The translations under genes were made by a program, and so were the position numbers. A DNA stretch of 64,000 nucleotides from CAVRQM01 sp963822705. GTDB taxonomy: Bacteria > Pseudomonadota > Alphaproteobacteria > Acetobacterales > Acetobacteraceae. The notes below the pieces were generated by a model, which was given only the letters and a program-made list of their open reading frames with translations, ran no database searches and was not told the origin of the DNA. Positions within the stretch are counted from its first letter, which is position 1. Every line of letters begins with the position of its first letter. Shown in pieces: positions 17,366-26,135 of the stretch. The stretch lies in contig CAWGIX010000008.1 of assembly GCA_963822705.1 (NCBI GenBank), forward strand, positions 1 to 64,000. The letters are read 5' to 3'.

Positions 17366-18810
17366 CTACTCGGGGGCAGCGGTCCACGCCTCCGCCTCGA
17401 TCTCCACCTCGTAGTCCCCGACCAGCCCCGCCTGCACCAGCGTGTTGGCTGGCCGGGTCAGTGCAAAAACGCGGCCGTGCGCCCGGGCGACCGGCTCCCA
17501 CCGGGACGCGTCGCGCACGTAAACCCGGGTCCGCACCACATCGGACAGGCCCGCGCCCAGCGCTTCCAGCGCGCCGGCGATCTTGTCCAGCACGTAGACC
17601 GTCTGCCCGTACGCATCGCCGGGACAGACCATCCGGCCGTGCGGATCGGTCGCGGTGGTGCCGCTGACCAGCACGCGCTGCCCGATTCTGACCGCGCGGC
17701 TGTAACCGGCCAGCCGCTCCCACTCCGTCCCGGTGTCCACCGCTTGGCGCCCCCGCCCCAGATCGCGTGCGGCAAAAGCGTGCGGGAGCGAGGACAGGTG
17801 ATGGCTGAGATCGCCGGACGCGGTCAGATACGGCGGCACGCGGTACTCGTCACCGCAATCGCCTGGAATCCGCGTGGTGCCGGCAAGCGCCTGGTCCAGC
17901 ATCGCGTGATCCGTCGCGTCCAGGGACAAGTCGAACACGCGCATATTGTCTTCTCGGTGCTGGCGCTCGCCCAGGCGCGCGCCCACGATCACCGCGGCCA
18001 CGGCCGGCCGGTCCAAAACCCAGCGGGTGGCCACGTTCGCGACCGAGGCGCCGTGCCGCGCCGCGACGCTCGCCGTTGCGCGCAGCACGTTCTGGAACGC
18101 ATCCCATCCACCGGCGGCATCGATGAACCGCCGGTATTTCGAGCGGCTCCAGTCGGGAATTTCGGAAGCGTGCCGGTTCCCGCGCGCCGAGCCAGCGTTC
18201 GCTCAAGAATCCGCCGGCCAAGCGTTCCGTAAGCCAGCAGGCGCACCCCGCGTTCCAGGCACAGGGCGGTCATCTCCTCCGCGGCGCGCCGGTCCAGCAA
18301 GGAAAAGCTCACCTGGTTGGAGGCAATACGAAAACCTTGGCCGAGCAGCACGCGCAGATGATCGGTATCGAAATTTGTGACCCCCAGTTCGCTGATCGCA
18401 CCCTCCTCCTGCAGGCGCGCAAGTTCCGCCATCGCGTCCAGATAAGCGGGGTGAGCAAAACTCCACCAATGCAGTTGCAGCAGGTCGATCCGATCGGTGC
18501 GCAAACGGTCCAGGCTGCGGCTGATCCCGGTGCGCACCACCTCCGCCGTCATTTTTGCCGGCGTCGGGCACCATTTCGTCAGCACCCGCGCCGGAACGCC
18601 GCGCGCCAGCAGCCGGCCCGCTATATCCTCGGCGCTGCCGTAGTGGTCGGCCATGTCAAAAGTGTCGAACCCGTCCGCGACATACGCGGCCAACTCGTCC
18701 GTCGCCGCGTCGATGTCGAGCTTTTTCGCGCGCTCGATATCGGCGACCTGCCAAAGCCCGGTGACGACGCGGCCGATGTCCAGGCCGTCGCCGAGCACCG
18801 TGCGCTGCAT
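17366..18810 (-). CDS. Aldo/keto reductase fused to a RidA-family domain, two frameshifts
   Basis: The first 330 codons form an aldo/keto reductase: GLWQVADIERA, FDTFDMADHYGSAEDIAG (Asp and Tyr of the tetrad), VLTKWCP (Lys), LLQLHWWSFAHP (His), then TRWVLDRPAVAAVIVGA. After a linker of about 50 residues comes a RidA/YjgF domain: VRIGQRVLVSGTTATDPHG, VLDKIAGALEALGAGL and VVRTRVYVRD. RidA proteins hydrolyse reactive enamine/imine intermediates. One extra base near 18205 and one near 18140 break the frame, but the fusion joint itself is in one continuous frame. I choose ATG 18810 rather than the TTG at 18816. It is the last gene of a four-gene minus-strand unit. Confidence 0.8.
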
Positions 18811-18825
18811 GCGCAAAGGAAAAAG

Positions 18826-20082
18826 CTACTTGAACTGGGCCTGGATCTTGTCCACCTCCGCCGTGCTCAGCTCGCCCTTGGTGACGATCTTGCCCTGCTC
18901 GATCGCCCATTCGCGAAACGGCCCGGTAATGTCGCCATTGGCGTCGAACGAGATCGGTCCGATAACGCCCACATAGCGGATCGGTTTGCCGTCATGCAGC
19001 AGGCCCAAGCCCTTCTTGAACTCGTCCGGCCCTGCATAGATCGGCGCACCTTTCGGATCGACCACCGCCCGTATCCCGTCGCGGATCGCGGCGCTGTCCG
19101 CCTTGCCGGCCTGCGCGATCGCCAGCCCGACCAGCGCTGCCGCGTCATAGGCGCGATCCGCCGCCGGCGAACCAGGATCGAGGCCGCTGAAGGCTTTGTA
19201 CGCCTCATTGAAATACGTCGTCGATGGCGTGGTCTCGGTGCCCGACGAGGTGCCGTGCGCGTCATCCAGATATTTCGCGCCCACCGCATCGATGAAATCG
19301 CTGCTGTTCATGCCGTCGTTCAGCAAGAACCTTTTTGGGCCGCCCTGCGAAATCCACGCCCGCGCGATGGTCGCACCATCGACCGGGTAGCTGACCAGGT
19401 ACAGGCCCTCCGGGGCGCCGCCGAGTGCGGACGTCACCTCGGCCTGGTACGAGGATTGCCGCTCGTTGTACGGGGTATCCGAGGTGATCGTGCCGCCCAG
19501 TGCGGTGTATGCGCGCGAAAACTGTTTTACCATGTTCACGCCGAAATCGTTGTTGACGTGAATGACGGCCAGCTTCTTCAGGCCAAGATCCATGGCGTAG
19601 CGCGCGGCGGCCACGCCCTGCAGCGTGTCGGACGTGATGGTGCGGAAAAACCAGCCGCCGGTCTGGCCTTGCTGCGCCAGCATGGTCAGCGTGGGCGACG
19701 ACGAGGCGGGTGAAATTTGCACGACATGCGCCGGCGCGGTGACCGAGGTGACGATCGGGATCGTGACCGAGGAGATGATGGCGCCGATGATGGCCGGCAC
19801 ATGCGCGATGTCCACCAGTTGGCGCGCCGCATCGACCCCGACCGCTCCCTGGCTCTGCGAATCGCGGATGTCCGCCGCTAGCGTGCATCCCAGGACGCCG
19901 CCTGCCTGGTTCAGGTCGCGCAACGCCAGCTCTACCGATTTGGATGCCGCCTGGCCGTAGGGACCGGCTGGCCCGGTCAGTTCCATGACCACGCCCAGCG
20001 TAACCGTACACGCGCGGGCAGGTGCGCTCAGCGCCAGCCCACCCAATGCAGCACAACAGGCGATTCGCAAGACGACGCGCAT
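18826..20082 (-). CDS. Branched-chain amino acid-type ABC substrate-binding protein
   Basis: 418 residues with a Sec signal peptide (VVLRIACCAALGGLALSAPARA) and the Peripla_BP_6 fold: LGVVMELTGPAGPYGQAASK, PAIIGAIISSVTIPI, ISPASSSPTLTML and VIHVNNDFGVNMVKQFSRAY. It would deliver ligand to the LivGFHM complex encoded divergently from 21578. LivJ-type receptors bind amino acids, but also amides, urea and aromatic acids, so the ligand is open. Its placement between two aldo/keto reductase genes hints at a carbonyl- or sugar-derived substrate. Confidence 0.9.
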   Translation of the reverse strand: MRVVLRIACCAALGGLALSAPARACTVTLGVVMELTGPAGPYGQAASKSVELALRDLNQAGGVLGCTLAADIRDSQSQGAVGVDAARQLVDIAHVPAIIGAIISSVTIPIVTSVTAPAHVVQISPASSSPTLTMLAQQGQTGGWFFRTITSDTLQGVAAARYAMDLGLKKLAVIHVNNDFGVNMVKQFSRAYTALGGTITSDTPYNERQSSYQAEVTSALGGAPEGLYLVSYPVDGATIARAWISQGGPKRFLLNDGMNSSDFIDAVGAKYLDDAHGTSSGTETTPSTTYFNEAYKAFSGLDPGSPAADRAYDAAALVGLAIAQAGKADSAAIRDGIRAVVDPKGAPIYAGPDEFKKGLGLLHDGKPIRYVGVIGPISFDANGDITGPFREWAIEQGKIVTKGELSTAEVDKIQAQFK

Positions 20083-20094
20083 GGTCGGTTTCTC

Positions 20095-21150
20095 CTACGT
20101 GTTCAGGTCGTATTTCATGATTCTGCCGTGCCGGCCGGTGCGGTTGCGCTCCAGCTCGTACACGTCGCCGTCCAGGGTGCGACGCTGGGCAAGAATGCCG
20201 TTGATCTCGTGCCGGTCGGCGTCGGTCAGCCGCAGAGAAAACAACCGCCGGTGCGCGTCCAGGTGCGCCCGGTCGCGCACGCCGACGATGGCGGCGGCGA
20301 CGTGCGGGCGGTCCAGCACCCAGCGCGTCGCCACCGAGGCGATATCGGTCGCATGGCGTGCGGCGACGCGCTTCAGCGTGGCGAGGATCTCCTGGAACAG
20401 GTCCCAGCCGCCGATGTCGTCGATGATCAGCTTGTATTTTGTCAGCGACCGGTTCTCCAGTTCTCCGGTCGGCTCACGCACGCGAAACCAGCGCTCCGCG
20501 AGGAAGCCGCCGGCGACGGTGCCGTAGCAGAGCAGGCGAAGCCCGGTTCGTGCGCAGAGTGCTGACAGCCGGGTTTCGGGCCTGGAATCCAGAACGGAAT
20601 ATTGCACCTGCATCGTGTGCAGCGGGATTCCGGCGTCGATCAGCTCGGCGGTTCGGGTGGCGTCGAAATTGGTGCCGCCCAACAGCTCGATCCGGCCCTC
20701 ATCCTGCAGTTCCGCAAGCCAGAAGGCGACGTCCAGGTAACGGGGTACGGCAAAATCCCACCAGTGGAACTGGACCAGATCGAGCCGCTCCATGCCAAGC
20801 TGGGCGCACGAGCGGTCGATCGTGCGGCGCACGTCACTTCGACCGATCGTGGCAAGTGTATTCAGGTCGGGCACGAATTTGGTGTGTACTTTCAGCGCCG
20901 CGCGCTCGTCGCGTGACAATACCGCGCGCCGGAATGCGCCGATCAGCTCTTCCACACCCGTATAGATGTCGGCGCAGTCGAACCCGGTGATCCCGGCGCG
21001 AAAATAGGCGAGCATGTCCGCCTCTGCCGCCTGAGCATCGACCGCGCCGTGCCCGCCGGCAAGTTGCCAGCCGCCTTTTATCAGTCGCGAGACTTGGTAG
21101 CCGGGCATAAGCGGCACGGTCTCGATACCCTCAAGCTCTGCCTCGCTCAC
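20095..21150 (-). CDS. Aldo/keto reductase
   Basis: 351 residues. Tetrad residues are in FDCADIYTGVEELIG (Asp, Tyr), VHTKFVPD (Lys) and LVQFHWWDFAVP (His); the NADPH-binding end reads ATRWVLDRPHVAAAIVGV. It is a single-domain relative of the AKR half of the AKR-RidA protein two genes downstream, and the pair may act on related aldehydes or sugars. A GTG start at 21150 overlaps the stop of the preceding gene (GTGA), indicating translational coupling. The protein is cytoplasmic. Confidence 0.88.
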   Translation of the reverse strand: MSEAELEGIETVPLMPGYQVSRLIKGGWQLAGGHGAVDAQAAEADMLAYFRAGITGFDCADIYTGVEELIGAFRRAVLSRDERAALKVHTKFVPDLNTLATIGRSDVRRTIDRSCAQLGMERLDLVQFHWWDFAVPRYLDVAFWLAELQDEGRIELLGGTNFDATRTAELIDAGIPLHTMQVQYSVLDSRPETRLSALCARTGLRLLCYGTVAGGFLAERWFRVREPTGELENRSLTKYKLIIDDIGGWDLFQEILATLKRVAARHATDIASVATRWVLDRPHVAAAIVGVRDRAHLDAHRRLFSLRLTDADRHEINGILAQRRTLDGDVYELERNRTGRHGRIMKYDLNT

Positions 21151-21479
21151 GTGCCGCTCACGTCGCTGCGCCGGAAACGACGCATACGGCCGCGGCTGAT
21201 GCGGAACCGCGTCGGGCAGTTGGGGTCGGGGCAGGCTACCTCGGCATCGGTGGTCATCCAGTCGTTCGGGTCGGTCTGCCGCTGTTTTGCGGGCAGCAGC
21301 GGCAGCAGGGCCGCGAGGGAAAAAATCGAAAAACCCTGCCCGGGCGGCAAGTGCAGCATCTCGCCGCGCAGCTCAAAAAAGTCGCCGCGCTGCGCATGGC
21401 ACAAGATGCGCGCCCCTTCCGGCGCTGTTACCTCCACGCGCAGATCGTATAGATCGAACGCGTCCTCGCTGGGCTCCAA
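21147..21479 (-). CDS. TIGR04076 family protein of unknown function
   Basis: The core reads YDLRVEVTAPEGARILCHAQ, RGDFFELRGEMLHLPPG and CPDPNCPTRFRISR, which matches the small TIGR04076 domain often found in anaerobe and proteobacterial operons. The function is unknown. Conserved cysteines (CxxxxxC near the C-terminus) could bind metal. A frame from GTG 21569 exists, but it would leave only 8 bp to the divergent livG start. I prefer the TTG at 21479, which leaves about 100 bp for the two promoters. It begins the minus-strand unit TIGR04076, AKR, binding protein, AKR-RidA. Confidence 0.65.
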   Translation of the reverse strand: MEPSEDAFDLYDLRVEVTAPEGARILCHAQRGDFFELRGEMLHLPPGQGFSIFSLAALLPLLPAKQRQTDPNDWMTTDAEVACPDPNCPTRFRISRGRMRRFRRSDVSGT

Positions 21480-21577
21480 AACCCCCGTCCCCCCTTTTGT
21501 GCCGCGAAAAACTTGTCGGCGTGCGCTGCCGCCCATAGCCTGCCGCGAGACGGGGCAATGGGCAACCACGGACCAAA

Positions 21578-22333
21578 ATGCTGGAGATCGACGACCTCGC
21601 CCGCTGCTTTGGCGCGCATCGTGCTGTGGACGGGGTCTCGCTGCGCGTGCCCGCTGGCAGCATCACCGGGTTGATCGGCCCGAACGGCGCCGGCAAGACC
21701 ACGCTGTTCAACCTGCTCGCCGGCGCCCTGCGCCCGGATCGCGGCCGCATCCTGCTTGACGGGGTTCGCGTCGATCAGGAGCCCGCGGATCGCCGGCTAC
21801 GGCGCGGGCTGGCCCGCACGTTCCAAATCCCCCGCCCGTTCAAGGCGATGACCGTGCTCGAAAACGTCCTGGTGGCCGCACCGGGCCAGCGCGGCGAGGC
21901 CACCTGGCCGAACTGGTTTTTGCCCGGCGCGGTGGCGCGGCAGGAACAGGCACTGATCGAACGTGCCCGTGCGTGGCTCGATTTCCTGACGCTCGGGCGC
22001 CATGCGGACGCGCTGGCCGCCTCGCTTTCGGGCGGTCAGCGCAAGCTGCTGGAACTGGCCCGCGTGCTGATGGCCGAGCCGCGCATCGTTCTGCTCGACG
22101 AACCTGCCGCGGGTGTCGCGCCGCCGCTGCTCGAGACGATCACCGAACGCATTCTCGACCTCAACGCGCGCGGCCTCACGTTCGTCATTATCGAACACCA
22201 CCTGCCGTTGATCGCGCGCCTGTGCGGGGTGGTCCACGTCATGGTATCGGGCCGCCTGCTGGTGTCCGGATCGCCCGCCGAGGTGACGCGGGATGCGCGC
22301 GTGCAGGACGCCTATCTCGGCGAACCGGTTTGA
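21578..22333 (+). CDS. livG: Branched-chain amino acid-type ABC transporter ATPase LivG
   Basis: 251 residues. Walker A is LIGPNGAGKTT (about 32-42), the LivG-specific stretch RTFQIPRPFKAMTVLENVLV is present, the signature is LSGGQRKLLELARVL, Walker B is IVLLDEPAAGVAPP and the switch histidine lies in VIIEHHLPLI. It forms a heterodimer with LivF beneath the LivHM channel. It is the first gene of livGFHM, and its stop overlaps the livF start. Confidence 0.92.
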   Translation: MLEIDDLARCFGAHRAVDGVSLRVPAGSITGLIGPNGAGKTTLFNLLAGALRPDRGRILLDGVRVDQEPADRRLRRGLARTFQIPRPFKAMTVLENVLVAAPGQRGEATWPNWFLPGAVARQEQALIERARAWLDFLTLGRHADALAASLSGGQRKLLELARVLMAEPRIVLLDEPAAGVAPPLLETITERILDLNARGLTFVIIEHHLPLIARLCGVVHVMVSGRLLVSGSPAEVTRDARVQDAYLGEPV

Positions 22334-23058
22334 CCGAACCGGCACTGGCCACAAGGAATCTGTTCGCCGGTTACGATCCGGATGTGCCGATCCTGCGCGG
22401 CGCGTCGCTGACCGTTGCGCGTGGCGAGTTTTTGGCTCTGCTTGGCCCCAACGGTGCCGGCAAATCCACGCTGGTCAAAGCGCTGGCCGGTCTGGTGCCG
22501 ATTTTCTCGGGGGAGGCAGAGCTGAACGGCGTCAGCATTGTGCAACGCCCCGCCCATCTTTTGGCACGCGGCGGCCTCGGCTTCGTGCCCCAGAACGAAA
22601 ACGTATTTGCCGAATTGTCCGTGCGAGAGAATCTCGAACTCGCTGCCTCGCGCCTCAGCCGCACCGAGCGCCGCGCACGGATAACGGACATGCTGCTGCT
22701 GTTTCCGGATCTGGCGTCGCATCCAAAGCTGGTTGCCGGACGGCTTTCCGGAGGCCAGCGGCAGATGCTGGCGATCGCGCGCGCGCTGGTGGTGTCGCCG
22801 CGCGTGCTGATGCTGGACGAGCCCTCGGCCGGGCTGTCGCCAAAACTGGCCGTGACGGTGCTGAACATGCTGCTGCGCGTGCGCGCGGAGGGAGTTGCGA
22901 TCCTGCTGGTAGAACAGAACGCGCGCGCCGCCCTGCGTATCGCCGATCGCGGCATGATTCTGGTTGAGGGGCGGACCGTGCACGAGGCCCCCGCCGCCTC
23001 GCTGCTCGCCGACGCGAATCTCGGCGCGCTCTACCTCGGGGTCGCGCACGCGGCATGA
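22330..23058 (+). CDS. livF: Branched-chain amino acid-type ABC transporter ATPase LivF
   Basis: 242 residues from a TTG start that overlaps the livG stop (TTGA). Walker A is LLGPNGAGKST, the LivF feature GLGFVPQNENVFAELSVREN is clear, the signature is LSGGQRQMLAIARAL, Walker B is VLMLDEPSAGLSP and the switch is LLVEQNARAAL (Gln, as is usual for LivF). All ATPase residues look intact. The stop overlaps the livH start (ATGA). Confidence 0.9.
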   Translation: MTEPALATRNLFAGYDPDVPILRGASLTVARGEFLALLGPNGAGKSTLVKALAGLVPIFSGEAELNGVSIVQRPAHLLARGGLGFVPQNENVFAELSVRENLELAASRLSRTERRARITDMLLLFPDLASHPKLVAGRLSGGQRQMLAIARALVVSPRVLMLDEPSAGLSPKLAVTVLNMLLRVRAEGVAILLVEQNARAALRIADRGMILVEGRTVHEAPAASLLADANLGALYLGVAHAA

Positions 23059-23964
23059 TCGGCCAGATAATTCTGGAGGGCGCGCTGAACGGGGCCACCA
23101 TCGCGCTGGGCGCGATCGGCCTTACGCTGACCTACGCCGTATTGCGGTTCGCCAATTTTGTGCAGGGGGAACTGGTGACATGCGGCGCCTATCTTGCTCT
23201 TGGCTTTGCGGCGGCGTTCGCGCCGTTGCTCGGCTCGGCCGGCAACTCGATCGGTGCGCTGACGTTCGGGTGGACCCTGGTTCTAGCGCTCGGCGTCAGC
23301 GCTCCGCTGACCGGGTTGCTGGCGGTCGGGCTGGACTGGGCGCTGTTCCGGCGCCTGCGCCTGCGCGCCAGCGGCATCGGCATGGTGATCGCCAGCTTCG
23401 GCGCCTCGCTCGCCCTGCGCAGCGCGCTGGAGTTCTGTTTCGGGAGCGGACCACGTGCCTATAGCCGGGAAATTCCGATCGCGATGCCGCTCGGGTTCGG
23501 CGTGCGGGCCACGCCCGGATCAGCTTTGCCTGCTTGCGGTCATGCTGGTGCTCATGGTCGGTACGCACCTGCTGATGACGCGCACCACGCTCGGCCGCGA
23601 AATGCGCGCCACCAGCGAAAATCCCGACCTTGCCCGCGTGACGGGCATCGATGTTGCGCGCGTCGTGCGCGCGACGTGGTTCGTCGGCGGTGCGCTGGCC
23701 GCCGCCGCCGGCGTGTTCTCGGGCGTGCTGGTGCAGATCCGGCCGTATATGGGGTTCGACCTGCTGTTGCCGCTGTTTGCCGCCGCAATCGTGGGCGGCA
23801 TCGGCAGCGTGCCGGGTGCGATGCTGGGCGGTTTTCTGGTCGGCATCGGCGAGGCTCTCGCGATTCCGGTGATCGGCGCCGAATACCGGGCGGCGGTTGC
23901 CTTCCTGCTGCTGATCGCAGTGCTCGTGGTGCGCCCCGCCGGATTGTTCGGAGCGCGTGGCTAA
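23055..23964 (+). CDS. livH: Branched-chain amino acid-type ABC permease LivH, one frameshift
   Basis: Membrane protein of about 302 residues. It begins IILEGALNGATIALGAIGLT, with FVQGELVTCGAYLALG, a C-terminal TSENPDLARVTGID loop that contacts the ATPase, and FAAAIVGGIGSVPGAMLGGF. One extra G near 23516 splits the gene between RATP and DQLCLLAVMLVL. Both halves are otherwise intact, which favours a read error. It pairs with LivM to form the inner-membrane channel. Confidence 0.88.
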
Positions 23965-23969
23965 AGAAA

Positions 23970-24926
23970 ATGCTGTCGACGCTCAGCTATGCCAGTTTCT
24001 TTTTGACCCTGGCCTTGATCTACGCCGTGATCTGCCTGGGGCTGAACCTGCAATGGGGATTTGCGGGCCTGTTCAATGTCGGCGTGGCCGGTTTTGTCGG
24101 CACCGGCGCCTATGTTTCGGCCTGGATCACGGCCGCTCCCGCATCCACGCATTGGGGTGGATTCAGTCTGCCCATACCGTTTGGCTGGGTGGGCGCGATG
24201 CTGGCCGCCGCGGCGGTGGCGGCTGTGGTGGGCCTGGTGACGTTGCGATTACGCGCCGACTACCTGGCCATCGCCACATTCGGCGCGGCGGCCAGCCTGC
24301 AACTGGTGGCGCTGAACGCGCAGGCGCTGACCGGCGGGCCGTTCGGCATTGCTTTCATTCCCCGCCCGTTCGCGTCGCTGGCCGCGAACCAGCTCGGTTT
24401 TTCGCTGGCCAATTGCGGACTGGTCGCGGTCGTGGCTGCGGTGGCGTTCGTGGCCATGGAGCGCCTGACGCGCAGCCCGTGGGGTCGCGTGCTGCGCGCC
24501 GTGCGCGAGGACGAAACCGCCGCTGCCTCGCTGGGAAAATCGCCGCAAAACTATCGGCTGAGCGCGTTCGTGCTGGGCGCCGCGCTGATGGGGCTGGGCG
24601 GCGCCATGCAGGCGCAGTTTTTTGGTTTTCTCTCTCCCGACAATTTCTTGCCGGCGCTCACTTTTCTGGTCTGGGTCATGCTGGTGGTGGGCGGCTCCGG
24701 CAGCAACCGCGGCGCGGTGCTGGGGGCCGTCGTGGTCTGGGCGCTGTGGACGTTCAGCGGCACCGCCCTGGCCACCCTGCTGCCGCCGGACTTTCAGGCG
24801 CGCGGGGCCTCGCTGCGGCTGGTAGGCATCGGCGTGACACTGGCGGCGATGCTGGTCTGGCGCCCGCGCGGCTTGCTGGGCGAAGAGGCGGCGGTGTCGC
24901 GCCATGTGGGCCGGCCACGCCGTTGA
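23970..24926 (+). CDS. livM: Branched-chain amino acid-type ABC permease LivM
   Basis: 318 residues, about nine membrane segments. Typical LivM motifs are GLNLQWGFAGLFNVGVAGFV, LRADYLAIATFG and the cytoplasmic contact loop AVREDETAAASLGKSPQNYR. It ends LVWRPRGLLGEE, as in the family. It follows livH by 5 bp and is the last gene of the transporter. No terminator is evident; the next plus-strand feature is far downstream. Confidence 0.92.
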   Translation: MLSTLSYASFFLTLALIYAVICLGLNLQWGFAGLFNVGVAGFVGTGAYVSAWITAAPASTHWGGFSLPIPFGWVGAMLAAAAVAAVVGLVTLRLRADYLAIATFGAAASLQLVALNAQALTGGPFGIAFIPRPFASLAANQLGFSLANCGLVAVVAAVAFVAMERLTRSPWGRVLRAVREDETAAASLGKSPQNYRLSAFVLGAALMGLGGAMQAQFFGFLSPDNFLPALTFLVWVMLVVGGSGSNRGAVLGAVVVWALWTFSGTALATLLPPDFQARGASLRLVGIGVTLAAMLVWRPRGLLGEEAAVSRHVGRPRR

Positions 24927-24932
24927 CGTGAT

Positions 24933-25065
24933 TCAGGCCGCCTCGACTTCTCGCTCGATGATGGGACCGAATTGCTGGCGTGCGAGCGCCAAATCGTAAT
25001 TGGCTTGCAGGTTCATCCAGAACAGCGCCGCCAGAATCGCCGAGACAGAAACACTCCAATAGGAA
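24933..25065 (-). pseudogene. HigA-like antitoxin remnant (C-terminal piece)
   Basis: The minus strand encodes ILAALFWMNLQANYDLALAR followed by QQFGPIIEREVEAA and a stop. This resembles the end of HigA/XRE antitoxins (FW-x-NLQ-x-YDL). The DNA-binding helix-turn-helix and any HigB toxin are absent, so it looks like a leftover of a toxin-antitoxin pair. The upstream boundary is uncertain because the frame fades into unrelated sequence near 25065. Confidence 0.5.
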
Positions 25066-25197
25066 GCGGGCAGTCGATCTCCTCGCCCGCCGCGGTTTTT
25101 TTTAGCTAATCAGGCGCACTGGCCCTTCAGGTAGGAGGGATAGCGCTTGTCCGCATGTCCGTTCTTGCTTCAATCAAAGGAGAGGCCGGTGCCCGTC

Positions 25198-26131
25198 TCA
25201 GAACGCGACCTGGTCGCCGCCCTTCAGCTGAAGCATTGCGCGCGCCTCGTCCGGCGTGGCGATCTGCAGCCCCAGCCCTTCGATGATCTGCCGTGCCAGC
25301 CGGACCTGCTCGGCATTGCTCTGCGCCAGCCGGCCCGGCCCGGCCCACAGACTGTCCTCCAGCCCCACCCGCACATTGCCGCCCATCGCCGCGGCCGTGG
25401 CCGCGACCGGCAACTGATTGCGCCCCGCGCCCAGCACCGACCATTGATAACGGTCCCCGAACAGCCGGTCGGCGGTGCGCTTCATGTGCATCACGTCCTC
25501 CGGATGCGCGCCGATGCCGCCCAGAATGCCGAACACCGTCTGCACGAACAGCGGCGGCTGCACCAGGCCGCGCTCGAGGAAATGCGCGAGGTTATACAGG
25601 TGTCCGGTGTCGTAGCACTCGAACTCGAACCGCGTGCCGGCATCCCCCAGGGTGTGCAGCACATACTCGATGTCGGCAAACGTGTTGCGGAACACCAGGT
25701 CGCGCGAGGCTTCCAGCGCCTTCGGCTCCCAGTCGTGCTTGAACTCCTTGAAGCGTTGCAGCATCGGAAACAGGCCGAAATTCATCGAGCCCATGTTCAG
25801 CGACGCCACTTCCGGCTTGAACGTGGCGGCCGGCCGCACGCGCTCGTCCACCTTCATGTACGGCGCGCCGCCGGTGGTCAGGTTCACCACCGCATCGTGG
25901 CCTGCTTGATGTGCGGCAGGAAGCGGCCAAAAGCCTCCGGCGTCTGGTCCGGCTTGCCGGTCTCGGGATCGCGCGCATGCAGATGGACGATGGCGGCGCC
26001 CGCCTCGCGCCGCCGCTATCGCCGCCTCGGCGATCTCGCCGGCGGTCACCGGCAGATGCGGCGACATGGACGGCGTATGAATGGCGCCGGTGACGGCGCA
26101 GGTGATGATGACTTTGTCGTCTGCGCGCCAT
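25198..26131 (-). CDS. BKACE family beta-keto acid cleavage enzyme (DUF849), frameshifted
   Basis: About 311 codons. Pieces read DDKVIITCAVTGAIHTPSMS, IVHLHARDPETGKPDQTPEA, DAVVNLTTGGAPYMKVDERV, SLNMGSMNFGLF and VLGAGRNQLPVAATAAAMGG, the standard BKACE order including the zinc-binding HLHxR motif. The family condenses a beta-keto acid with acetyl-CoA to give acetoacetate and a new CoA thioester. Shifts are an extra base just after the ATG at 26131, another near 26010 and a missing base near 25895. The upstream 3-hydroxyacyl-CoA dehydrogenase would supply the beta-keto acid, as in carnitine catabolism where a dehydrogenase precedes a BKACE. Confidence 0.85.
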
Positions 26132-26135
26132 CTTT

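Noticed and set aside
25096..25103. T-run after CCGCGG as terminator for livGFHM
   Set aside because: The preceding palindrome is only 6 bp and the site is 170 bp past the livM stop, beyond the higA remnant.
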